Shown one piece after another: positions 1 to 9,289 of a stretch of 64,000 nt of DNA. The notes under the pieces are model-generated. The model was not told the DNA's origin, ran no database searches, and worked only from the letters and a program-made list of their open reading frames with translations. Location: NCBI GenBank assembly GCA_001936135.1, contig CP012818.1, positions 124,001 through 188,000 on the forward strand. Direction: 5' to 3'. This DNA comes from Saccharomycopsis fibuligera x Saccharomycopsis cf. fibuligera (taxonomy: Eukaryota > Ascomycota > Saccharomycetes > Ascoideales > Saccharomycopsidaceae). Numbering within the stretch: the stretch's first letter is position 1; each line of letters begins with the position of its first letter. Both the position numbers and the translations under genes were made by a program.

Positions 1-351
1 GAAACAAACAGAAAAGAGTACCACTACTCGCAAGCAGTCAAAATTGGACCGATCATCAAGTGTGTCGGCCAGGGTGGCTGGGATACCGAAGGTACGGTGA
101 AGGAGGGAGACCTTGAAAATCAGTTGGAGTGGGCTTACAAAAGCGTTGAGTTGGCCATTGAATCGGCTGGCGGTGGTGGCTGGGACGACGTCGCTGTTAT
201 TGGAAGCTACCATATTGATTTGGATGCCCAGCTCGACGCATTTGCCGAGGCGTGAAAAAAGTGGATGCCAAAGCACCGGCCTTTATGGACCTGTGTTGGA
301 GTAACGAGATTGGGAAAACCAGAAATGCTATTTGAGATCGAGGATATGTAA
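1..351 (+). pseudogene. RidA/YjgF-family protein, 3' part, in-frame TGA
   Basis: Frame 1 reads from the window edge to a TAA at 349-351. Early residues include YHYSQAVKIG and CVGQGGWDTEG; the later part holds KKWMPKHRPLWTCVGVTRLG. This is the layout of the fungal RidA/Mmf1/UK114-like family (imine deaminases and relatives), whose members end with a WMPNHRPxWT block and an EIEV tail. A single TGA at 253-255 splits the two conserved blocks without any frame change, and the tail after FEIE is short. Seen: the stop and conservation on both sides of it. Inferred: a recent pseudogene or a truncated allele; a sequencing error or stop read-through are alternatives. The 5' end lies outside the window. 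Nothing else is in this stretch. Confidence 0.7.
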
Positions 352-893
352 CATTCTCTCAAGAAAGATGCTCCGTTCTCTCGAAACTTTACCCTGGGCC
401 ACCCGACTGCGTCGACTGCGTCGGACAATGCTATTATGCAGGAGCCCCCGACATAGTTGTGTGTCTCTTCCTTCCTATTATGCATTGAAGTAGGTGATTC
501 GGTCCGCGAATAGCGTATATAGGTGTTGAGACGGATATAATACGTGCTATTTACTGGGAGTGCTTACCCCTGGAGACAAGTTCCGTGTATGTATGAAATA
601 GCGCGGCAAGCGTTTGATGCTGCTGTAGCAGAAAGGATTTTAGGGGCGAGGCAGGCAGACTGATACCGGCTCTACGCCAACTTCTCTGAACCTGGATTCA
701 TCTAGCAATACTCTTTAGTTTTTTTTTTTCTGTTTTCTACATACTCAGTAAGTTGTAGCTTATTTCATTGTTAAAAGTGTGTGTGGTATATACTGCGAAA
801 AGGTCAAGATGTTTGCTCATCGACTACATAAAATACAACAAGTTGTAGACCACTAAAAAGAAGTACCTAGCTAGCAGCCGCTAGCATAACGCC
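352..893. other. Intergenic, no gene seen
   Basis: A 542-bp gap between the RidA relic and the 3' end of the MDR gene. It holds a short T tract near 719-730 and no convincing ORF, tRNA or repeat. Confidence 0.6.
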
Positions 894-2030
894 TTATGCT
901 TTTGTATCTTTCTGTCTCAAGACGTACTTCAAGTTAGAATGAGACCCTTTTTCCAAAAGGTTCAAAGCATCTTTGATGCCATATAGACCGTTTGGACGAA
1001 CTTCAATAGGGATATGCAACAATTTTTTGGAGTTTAAGAAAGGCTGAATGTCTCTGTTGAACTTTTCAAATTTTGAGAACATTTCTTGTGTTGCCGGAAT
1101 GAACACATCCTTGCCAAAATATGAGTCCTCTCCAATTGCTGGATATGCAAGAGTGTTACCAAAAGTCACCTTGGTGCTCTTCAACTTTGGAACCTTCAAG
1201 TCCTTTTCATTCAAGAACAACAAGTTGTCCACATGTGAGTCCTTTGTGTCGGAAAGAATTTGGTATACAGTAGATATTGTTTCCGGTGTCGAAAAAGTGT
1301 CAAGAGCGTATGTGACGTCCTGCCCAAAGTCTTTTTTCACCTGCTCAATTATATCTGAATCTTTGTAGTTGTAGACATGTGTGGCACCGTACTGCTTCAT
1401 AACGTCAAATTGGGCTGGAGAAGAAGTAACAATCACGTTTTTGAACCCCAACCACCGAGCAACTTGAATGGCAATAGACCCAGCAGCCGTAGATCCACTC
1501 CAAATCAAAATAGATTCATTTGAATAATCATTATCTTTATCCAAGCCCAAGCTGTAGTAAAATGAGTACCCAATGGTGACTAAAGATAATGTGACTGAGG
1601 CTGCATCTTCAAAAGTTGAGATATTACCAACTGGAATCTTTTGAGAGTCACTAGTTTTCAATTTGTAGTCATACTTGTATGTAACTCTTTCTGTACCAAG
1701 CACATATTCACAAAAGGCACCAGGGTAGGGAACAGCTTTGTACGAGCCATGCAAAAACGTAGATACATTATCCCCGACTCTGAGGCTTTTTACATTGGAA
1801 CCAACTTCAACAACCACCCCGGATGCATCACAGCCAACAATAGAGTTGGCTTCTCCCATTTTAGCTCTGATATGCTTCCAGTCTGTTGGGTTCACAGCAA
1901 AAGCTTCTGCCTTAATCAAGACCTGGTCCTTTCCTGGCTTGGTGACAGGAATTGACTTGACTTCTGGCTCAAAAGACTCGTTGACCACAACTGCTTTTTG
2001 TTTTTCTGGAATTTGGTTATTTGACGACAT
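894..2030 (-). CDS. MDR-superfamily NAD(P)H-dependent reductase (YCR102C/ToxD-like)
   Basis: A 378-aa medium-chain dehydrogenase/reductase. The N-terminal GroES-like fold includes VLIKAEAFAVNPTDWKHI and VGCDASGVVVEVG; the NAD(P)-binding Rossmann part includes IWSGSTAAGSIAIQVARWLG and VIVTSSP. The Cys and His ligands of the catalytic zinc in alcohol dehydrogenases are absent: the position of the zinc-site GHE motif reads GCDASG. It therefore fits the zinc-independent trans-enoyl-reductase/quinone-reductase-like branch that includes yeast YCR102C and YLR460C and fungal ToxD proteins. Length is typical (about 350-380). The first ATG of the open frame is used and no intron is needed. The substrate cannot be told from sequence; relatives are often stress- or copper-responsive. 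The cytosol is likely because no targeting signal is visible. Confidence 0.85.
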   Translation of the reverse strand: MSSNNQIPEKQKAVVVNESFEPEVKSIPVTKPGKDQVLIKAEAFAVNPTDWKHIRAKMGEANSIVGCDASGVVVEVGSNVKSLRVGDNVSTFLHGSYKAVPYPGAFCEYVLGTERVTYKYDYKLKTSDSQKIPVGNISTFEDAASVTLSLVTIGYSFYYSLGLDKDNDYSNESILIWSGSTAAGSIAIQVARWLGFKNVIVTSSPAQFDVMKQYGATHVYNYKDSDIIEQVKKDFGQDVTYALDTFSTPETISTVYQILSDTKDSHVDNLLFLNEKDLKVPKLKSTKVTFGNTLAYPAIGEDSYFGKDVFIPATQEMFSKFEKFNRDIQPFLNSKKLLHIPIEVRPNGLYGIKDALNLLEKGSHSNLKYVLRQKDTKA

Positions 2031-2720
2031 TATCTTTGCTGTAGTACTACTGTGTAATTTCTGTGAAGTATTGAAACAAACAAGAGAGCAACAGAGGTCT
2101 ATTTATATTGCGTGGCGCTTTCTGGGGGAAAGGGAAGTAGGGGGTCAAAGATGATGAGGATGGCAAGGTACTTGACCAATTAAAATTGCTATATGTACCT
2201 GGTATTTATACCGATTACTGTCAAATACTGTTTTCCTGCAGATCCACTATTCTGTAATGTGTCTTAATGTGCCAAAAGAATGGGCATACATCCCAACTTG
2301 AGTGGCACACAAGGTTGCTTTCTTGATAGCAATTATCAATATTCGGGACCGAAGAAGGATCCAGATTTTCCGTCCTTCATTTACTGAATACTCCCTTACC
2401 ATGGAACTGTGACCAAGCAATTCTGTCCTACCAGAAGCTTTTAAATAATCCTTGATAGCTTTAGCTGGCGCAATTGATCAACTAAAGCTGAAACTTAATT
2501 TTCTTGTGGGAGGACCCACACAGCAAAGGTATGTAAAAAAAATGCATAGTTTACATGAAGTTACCTACACTAAAAGCAGCAGTGAACCATTTTACCACTG
2601 AGATTGAATGAAATTCTAGTCTATATTCTGAGCAAAACGACGCCTGTTATCTTTCTCGATACACTCTTCTTACTTTGCTTAGTAACTTGTAATTTTGTAT
2701 AGATCGATACTGTCTTTTTT

Positions 2721-2773
<53 letters not shown>

Positions 2774-2984
2774 ATGCAACATTGATTGATTAACTATACT
2801 TAAATGATGACAAATCTAATTTAGTAGAATATTTCTTCATATAGTATATAAAGTGTCGTTCAATTGTTATTATATAGATTTTTTTTCACACGCAAGATCA
2901 ATTTATCGATAAAAAAATATGGTTCAAAAACATGATAGTTTTTATATTCTAAATCTTGGAAGACCAAAGTAGTCTCACTTTCAA
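2031..2984. other. Intergenic with long T tract
   Basis: Promoter side of the MDR gene. A nearly pure T run of about 57 bases (2715-2771, one C) is followed by AT-rich DNA up to the LTR relic. No ORF with coding character was seen. Confidence 0.6.
2715..2771. repeat. Long T tract
   Basis: Fifty-seven bases, all T except one C. Similar tracts lie at 12467-12496, 21464-21493 and 37977-38011, all between genes. Confidence 0.95.
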
Positions 2985-3706
2985 TGTTGTATAACGATAC
3001 AACTAGACGGACTCAGGACGAGCTTTGAGTTCTAGACTAATAAGACCAAGAGATACAGCATGTAGTGTCCTTAATTAATGTCCTCAATTAGTGACCACTA
3101 TACTGTTACAGTATTCATATTTATTACTATTTATAGCCCAACGCTAATATGCGTTATATTCAGTCAGATTATTACTCATATACGGTTCAACCCAATAATA
3201 TTATATAGTTACTATATTTTAGGTATAAAAAGAAGAAGATAAGATATTTAGAAGGAATTTCAAGAGAAGAACGAGTATCTCAGGATAGAGAAGATCCTGA
3301 AAGATAAAAGTAGCCTAAGAGCCGTACGAGATCTTCGAGGAAGATTATAGTGTTAAAAGACTGAAGAAAACATATTGATTCAAGAAAAACCAAGGGTTTG
3401 AGAATCAGTATAGAATAATAATATATCAAAACTGAGATAGTGGTTAACATTCAGTTCTATTTACTGATTTCATTGTTGCGTTTAAAAGAGGGTTAGTTCT
3501 CTACTAAGTATTTTAAACACGTTTGTTATGGTTATTATCGTTATCGATGGGTATATCGGCTTGTCATTTATTCCGCCCATCGCTATATACACAAGTTCAA
3601 AGGAACACTTCACCGACCTTTATACAAGATTTTCGACAACTTGAAGGATCATTCTGACGGTTACTGATCAGGAATGCGAACATAATGAAGGAAAATGTTC
3701 ACAACA
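2985..3706. mobile_element. Solo LTR relic beside tRNA-Gly
   Basis: The segment begins TGTTGT and ends ACAACA, a perfect 6-bp terminal inverted repeat of LTR type, and stops 12 bp before the 5' end of the tRNA gene. Its core (about 3120-3400) aligns with a second segment near 20610-20890 that lies upstream of another tRNA gene in the same relative orientation. Shared landmarks are ATTATTA..CATATACG.TTCAAC and CATATTGATTCAAGA. No internal coding region remains. Placement just upstream of a Pol III start resembles Ty3/gypsy-type targeting, but the family is not proven. The two copies are clearly diverged, so it is an old fossil. No clear target-site duplication was found, so the ends are approximate. 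Confidence 0.55.
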
Positions 3707-3718
3707 ACTCATAATGTT

Positions 3719-3790
3719 GGGCGGTTAGTGTAGTGGTTATCATCCTTGCCTTCCAAGCAAGGGACCCGGGTTCGATTCTCGGACCGCTCA
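3719..3790 (+). tRNA. tRNA-Gly(TCC)
   Basis: A 72-nt cloverleaf with no intron. The acceptor stem pairs GGGCGGT with ACCGCTC (one G-U) and the discriminator is A. The anticodon stem CTTGC/GCAAG encloses loop CTTCCAA with anticodon TCC. The B box GGTTCGATTC lies in the T arm. It closely matches the known yeast tRNA-Gly(UCC). A T run follows immediately (about 3793-3799) and would serve as Pol III terminator. Confidence 0.97.
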
Positions 3791-4043
3791 ATTTTTTTAT
3801 ATAACTATAACGTCCGCTATACAGTTTATTTTTTTCTGCAAAGACAATGGGTTATGTGCCCATTACCAATCACGCGGCAATATTAAAACAAGTAGAAAAA
3901 AGTCCGTTGGGCGGCCGATTCAGAAATAAGAAAAAAAAATATTAATATTGATATTGGTGTTAGTATATTGAAGAGGGAAGTGAACTTTCCATATACTACC
4001 AGATCAACTATTAGGAAATTATAAACAAAAAAAAAAAGCCAAA

Positions 4044-4621
4044 ATGAGCTCTACTTTCAATGTATGTCCATGAAATATTTACTGGAATCTTTGTGATGAT
4101 GGTTTGATAATAATGGTAGTGACTTTTTTCCCTGGCGTGGCCGGTGAAAACTAAATGTTAAAGTAATTTAATATATTACCAGAAAAGTTAAAATATATTT
4201 AAACATCAAAATATTAGAAAATTTCCAATATAAAACAATTCAATAAGGGTAGCGGTATTTTACTGGACTATAGAACAAGACACAATTACAAGACCTCATA
4301 GTTTTTGATTTACTCAATCTAATGCACAACGTATACTATACTAACTCAAATAATTCATAGGTTTTCAGATACTCTGCCTTAGGTGCTGGTGTGTTCTATG
4401 GTTTCTACCACAGACAAACTCTCAAATCCATCGCTAACAAAAAGGAAGCTGATGCTAAATTTCAAAAAACCGAAAAATTGATTATTGAAGCAAAAGAAGA
4501 ATTTGCTAAAAAAAATGCTCCAAAGAATAGCAGTAGTACTGATTTGTCTAAAATCAATTTGGATGACAAAAACTTGGACTTGGCTAAAGTTATCTTGAGC
4601 ACCATTGAAACTTTGAAATAA
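4044..4621 (+). CDS. TIM11: F1Fo ATP synthase subunit e (one intron)
   Basis: Join 4044-4061 and 4361-4621, 92 aa. Exon 1 encodes only MSSTFN; the intron (299 nt) starts GTATGT, has a perfect TACTAAC branch at 4339-4345 and ends TAG. Exon 2 continues VFRYSALGAGVFYGFYHRQ, matching yeast Tim11/Atp21 (MSTVNVLRYSALGLGLFFGF). The single N-terminal membrane helix carries a GxxxG motif (G16-G20), which in this family drives dimerisation of ATP synthase in the inner mitochondrial membrane. The rest is a charged intermembrane-space coiled coil ending ILSTIETLK. Without splicing the frame has no sensible ATG before the helix, so the intron decides the start. Length matches the family (about 96 aa). Confidence 0.93.
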
Positions 4622-5433
4622 GCGGAAAGAGATAATTCTGAAGCAGACAAAAGTATTTTGCTTTTTAACTTAACTTTTGTTACTATCAATCAACCTCAAT
4701 TTCGTAAAATTTTGTCATTTTATTCTTTATTTTTTTTTTCTTTTCTTTTGTTTTGTATCAAAACCCGGTGTTAGTTTATTTTATCCGTGACATGCAACGT
4801 GAAAATGATAAAAAATGTCTACTATATCCGTTGATGTTGCTCTTGTCAATAATTTGTTTTCCTCCTTTTCTGGAAATCAAAAAAGAAACAATTTAACTAA
4901 AAGTAAAGAAATCTTTTTGAAATAAAGAAAAACAAAGAAAAAGTATTAGATGCAAAAAGCGGTTGCTTCTTTTTATTGTTTTTGTATGTTCAACTGTTCA
5001 GCTTAGCTTTGTTTTGTTTAGCTTAGCCCAGTTTATTGCTTTATATTTTTTCTTTATCTTTACGGTAATTTTTCATACGAATGCACATATTATTAGTTCT
5101 AGATTTGGGTTTTTATTACTGTTATAGGCTGCAAATGCGGCACGTAATTAGAGCTGTTTTTTGGACATTGTCTTTTGAAAGATTGAAATAATATCTGAAA
5201 TACGCGGATACATTGGTAACCAAACACAAAAACGGGTCATATTCATACAAAGATAGTCTATAAATACACTACAGGCAATTATGAAAAAAAAGAAACTAAA
5301 ACTCAAAAAAAAAATATTCTTGAAACAAAGCAATATTAACAATAACCATGTTCATATATATGTACGTATAAATTGAACCATAATAACAATAATTACAAGT
5401 ATCTTGATTTATTAATCAATTGAATCAATTAAT
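4622..5433. other. Convergent 3' intergenic region
   Basis: TIM11 (+) and MRPL35 (-) converge here. The 812 bp are T- and A-rich 3' flank. The short open frame at 5148-5342 (minus) is low-complexity and not credible as a gene. Confidence 0.6.
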
Positions 5434-6618
5434 CTAACGACGAACTCTATGGAACACCCTGCCCTTTGGAAGACCATAAAACTCTCTAACCTGTCTAACA
5501 TTACTATCCCAACCGCTTCTCCAAACATTAATGCCAACTGGTGACAATCCGTTTTCACTAATGAATTCTCTCAAATCGAAATCTTCACGATTGAAATTTC
5601 CCTTGATTTCACCAATTTCCGAGGATTGTTTACACAACAACACGGTGAATCTATTCACTGGAGCATTCTTTTCAGGAGTTGGTGGCAAGTAATCGACAAA
5701 CTCGTTATTGAGTATTTCATTAAAACCAATGATTTGATTATTTGAACTAAGTTGTAAGTTTTTCAACCCGTAATTTAAGCTGGTTTGGTATGTGTTTGCT
5801 TTTAAATCAGGTACATCCAAATTAACAATCAAGAGAGTGTATTTGTCATCAGGATTAAGCTCTTCAAAAGATTTAACTTGGAAGATTGGTGGTTTAGCAG
5901 TAGTTTTACTGGAAAGAGTTTCCCCTGGAGTAATGTACTTGTTAATCCCTGATTCATTAACAAATTTGACATTTAATTCGACTTGTGGGTTGATAGTAGG
6001 AATAGCGTCTGGCAAAACATGCAATTGTTCAACTCTTTGCATCAAAAGCATCTTATTGTACCCTTCGAATTTTTGGGTCTTGTAAAAATGCTGGAAAACT
6101 GGTTGTCCCAAATTCAAGTTTTCTGGATTACCAAACTGTACCTTGTACAACACTTCAGGATTGAATTTTTCTGCATCAATCAATAACTTGTTTTTTTGTT
6201 TTTTCAAGCTACTTAATTCAACGGCATCTTGAGTTTTAGATATCACTTCATCAATTTTGGCCACTTGTTGGTATTTTGCCGCAGCATCTTGTTGCAAGAT
6301 ATTGTAAGCTAATGGAAACACTTCATTTAATCCGGTTGGAGTAGTATAACCAATCTTGTTTATTTTTCTCTTGAGAGTTAATGGACCCTTTTTTGGATCT
6401 ACTCCGTTAAGGATTTCGTTCCGTAGAGCAGAGTTTTTTATTTGCAAATCTTGAGAACGACCGTTGAGATCTGACCAAATGCCTTGTTGAACGCTACTGC
6501 TATGATTGTTATCAGTGGCTGACTTCTCTTCAGTAGCTGCTGGTGCAGTGGTGGATAAACATCTGGTGACTGAAACCTTGGAGGAGGTTTTCACTGCCTT
6601 GACGCTGTTTCTGATCAT
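5434..6618 (-). CDS. MRPL35: Mitochondrial large-subunit ribosomal protein mL38 (PEBP fold)
   Basis: Resembles yeast Mrpl35 (mL38), which carries a phosphatidylethanolamine-binding-protein-like domain. After a helical N-terminal half come the PEBP-like strands (PPIFQVKSFEEL, YTLLIVNLDVPD, NRFTVLLCKQ), then RVFHRVRR at the end. I chose the ATG at 6618, giving 394 aa: it opens MIRNSVKAVKTSSKVSVTRC, a basic, acid-free presequence suited to mitochondrial import, and the length is near yeast (367). An upstream in-frame ATG at 6729 adds 37 residues that do not look like a presequence. It acts in the mitoribosome central protuberance region. Upstream is a long gene-poor stretch. Confidence 0.88.
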   Translation of the reverse strand: MIRNSVKAVKTSSKVSVTRCLSTTAPAATEEKSATDNNHSSSVQQGIWSDLNGRSQDLQIKNSALRNEILNGVDPKKGPLTLKRKINKIGYTTPTGLNEVFPLAYNILQQDAAAKYQQVAKIDEVISKTQDAVELSSLKKQKNKLLIDAEKFNPEVLYKVQFGNPENLNLGQPVFQHFYKTQKFEGYNKMLLMQRVEQLHVLPDAIPTINPQVELNVKFVNESGINKYITPGETLSSKTTAKPPIFQVKSFEELNPDDKYTLLIVNLDVPDLKANTYQTSLNYGLKNLQLSSNNQIIGFNEILNNEFVDYLPPTPEKNAPVNRFTVLLCKQSSEIGEIKGNFNREDFDLREFISENGLSPVGINVWRSGWDSNVRQVREFYGLPKGRVFHRVRR

Positions 6619-9079
6619 ATTGTTTAAAGTAGGTTTGTACGGTGCTTGCGAAAGGCAAATGACTTCACTGCAGTACACTTTGCTATTTAATCCACCATTT
6701 CTGGTATTAATTGTAGATGTTGACGACAAAAAAATTTCAAATGAAAAAAAAAGGTGGGATCAAATTATAAACAGCGCACATAACCATAATCATATACACC
6801 GTCCTCTTGGGTTTATTGGGGATTAAGCAGGCTCTCAACATTCACTCTTTTGTTTTGATTTGTTTTGGATTCAAGACACTTTAAAAATATAGTGAATAAG
6901 TGCTTCTTAGAGCCTCAGACTTACGAAGTGTCTGCTCACAGTTCACTGTTATAGAGATCTGTTGTATTCTTAAATTATCACTCAGTTAGTAGCGAGACAC
7001 ATAAATAAGCCACATAAATTGATCGAAATCCCTCAAAAATAGGCCCCAAGTCAATTACCTTTTTTTTACAAAAAAACTTACCTGATTACAATACTTAAGC
7101 ACAACCGGCTCACAGATGCAATACTGCTATGTTCTCTCAAATAACCATGGCTACTTTTTTATAATTCACGCAGAAAAAAACTTACATGGCAGTACAGTTT
7201 AGTTTGCTTAACTACTATTATTACTATTACTACTATTATTTATTTATTTATTTATTTATTTTTGGCTTGGATTGTTTGCTCTTTTAGCAGTAGCAAAAGC
7301 ATTATATGTCGATTGTGGACTATGGACTACATATTCTCGCAGTCAAAGTAGCGTACTTTAAGTAACCACTTGACCAAAAAAAAACTGTACATTTGCAATT
7401 CCTAAACAAGTTCATATAACTTCGTGGGAAAATACCCAGCTACTAACACTCAACCCATTAACTAAAAACCTGTTGACAGATAATAATGCTTTAGAAGCAT
7501 ATCTGAAGCTCATAATGTTTGTCATCGGCTGATTGCTAGGGGTAAAATGCAATGGACCAAATCTACGGAAAAGCAGTGCTTCATTTACTGTCTGAATACC
7601 CATCGGGATCTGAAGAATACATGGTGTGGCGTATTGCCAAACTTAGATATCAGTCCTATATTATAATGGAAAACAGTGTAAGTTCTTGAAGTGAATTAAT
7701 ATTATGAGGCCAGAATTGCGATCTTCTTATGAGACATATTTACAGATAAAAAACACAATGTCTCTTAGCCTTATATAGCTTAGTAGTTCAATGAGCGCCA
7801 CAATTCCGCGGAAATTTAGAGCTAGTTTTAAGCTATGTATTGTAGCTATTGCTTTAGTCAATTATTTACGTTGTTGTTTACGATGATCATATTCAGTTTC
7901 AATTATAGAACCGAGCCAAGGGTCACATGGATCAATTCTAATCAACTCAGCTGATTTGATTGTTTTTTCTCGATTTGCCACATTGAGCATCTTATGCTGC
8001 TTGGTTTTGCTTCACTACACGTATACCGAGAAGCTGTCAAATATTGTTAACCTCAAGAGTGATGTATCATATACGTTAATTTTCCTGATAAATGACTTAG
8101 GTCATTATAATATACGTATGAGACATGGGTATTAAATAAGCCAGGAACTGAAACGCAAAACAGGAGCCTAGATGTTAACCTTAAATCAAAAGATAAAAAT
8201 ATTTACGTTTATAGCTATAACTATAAGGTAGTATTCTCAAGGGGCTGGTTAATAAAAACCCTGTACTAAAGCCCATCTTTTTAAAACTGTCGTACACAAC
8301 ATGCACCCTAAAAAAGCGTAAAACCACTTGATTATAAAAGAGAACTTAAAGCCGATTAACGTTATTGATTCGCACCGTCAAGCGGCAAAAAAAAATGACC
8401 CCAGAAAAACTAAGTGAAGACCCAAAAGCAAAAAACAAACAAAAAACAAAAAACTGTTGATTACTGGAATAAATGCCGTGTAGATGTGACCAAAGCACTA
8501 TTTGGCGTTAGCACTAGTTAGCGTTAGCGTTAGCATTAGCATTAGTATTAAAATCTATAAAGAATAGATCAAACGGATAGAAAATACAATGAAAAACAAA
8601 CAAACAAACAAACAAACAAACAAAGAGTTAAGTAATACATGACAGAAAAAAAGAACGTTGATATCAGACTAGTGATGAAGCCGAAAGGCAAATGCAATTA
8701 AACCACGCCAAGATGGCATTAGTAGCAGCAGCAAAAGCATATTAATAACAGCAAAAAACAAAGCATAAAGTCTAATAGTAAGATTATTAATCAAAAAAAT
8801 TCAAAAATGCAGAAACAAATAAGCGTAAAAACCCAAAAACCCGTAAGAAAAAAAAAAAAAAAAAAAAAAAAAAAAAGCGTATACCCCCAAATAAAGAACC
8901 GTCTTCATATAATAAATAAGTAAATGAATGACAGGTAGTAGAATGGATAAAAAAATAACAGTGATTCCAAAAAGTTGGCAATTATAAAGTTCCACTCTCG
9001 AGAGAACATAAATACAACAAAACAACAATAACAATGATTTTAGCACTTGGTTTTAGTTCACATTATCGAGTATCATCAT
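6619..9079. other. Gene-poor region with simple repeats
   Basis: About 2.5 kb with no credible coding frame. It holds a TTTA run near 7241-7262, a hexanucleotide array based on GTTAGC (about 8505-8549), a CAAA run (about 8593-8625) and an A tract of about 27 (8850-8876). The open frame at 7412-7603 (minus) has no family features. Confidence 0.55.
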
Positions 9080-9289
9080 TCACTTGTAGTGAAATCCCCT
9101 ATGATTAATCTCAGATGGCGAAATGGAAGGGGTCAACGGGATATAATTATGTGACTGCGGATTGAATTGCGCCGAATTTACTTCAGGAAACAACGAACTT
9201 CCAGCACTGTTCAACTGGGGAGTACTGGCGCGACTTTTGCTTGACTTAAAAGAGTCAGCATTAGTGTTAAGCTTAGGTAGTTGAGCCAT
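9080..9289 (-). CDS. Possible small protein, 69 aa, function unknown
   Basis: The ATG at 9289 opens a 69-residue Ser/Pro/Asn-rich frame: MAQLPKLNTNADSFKSSKSR, then three Ser/Thr-Pro sites (STPQ, LTPS, ISPS) and the end GFHYK. The frame can extend upstream to 9361, but that part is low-complexity AT-rich DNA resembling a leader. A TTTATAAA box lies about 220 bp upstream (about 9507-9514), and the sequence just before the ATG is AC-rich like a yeast 5' leader. No domain, signal peptide or membrane segment is visible. It is the only frame in a 5.9-kb gap with balanced composition. I do not recognise it; it could be an intrinsically disordered phosphoregulated peptide or chance. Confidence 0.4.
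   Translation of the reverse strand: MAQLPKLNTNADSFKSSKSRASTPQLNSAGSSLFPEVNSAQFNPQSHNYIPLTPSISPSEINHRGFHYK

Noticed and set aside
6619-6729. Upstream in-frame ATG of MRPL35
   Set aside because: The extension does not look like a mitochondrial presequence, whereas the residues after the ATG at 6618 do.
8505-8549. GTTAGC array as a possible telomere-like or CRISPR-like repeat
   Set aside because: Short, imperfect hexanucleotide run with no spacer structure; simple slippage explains it.
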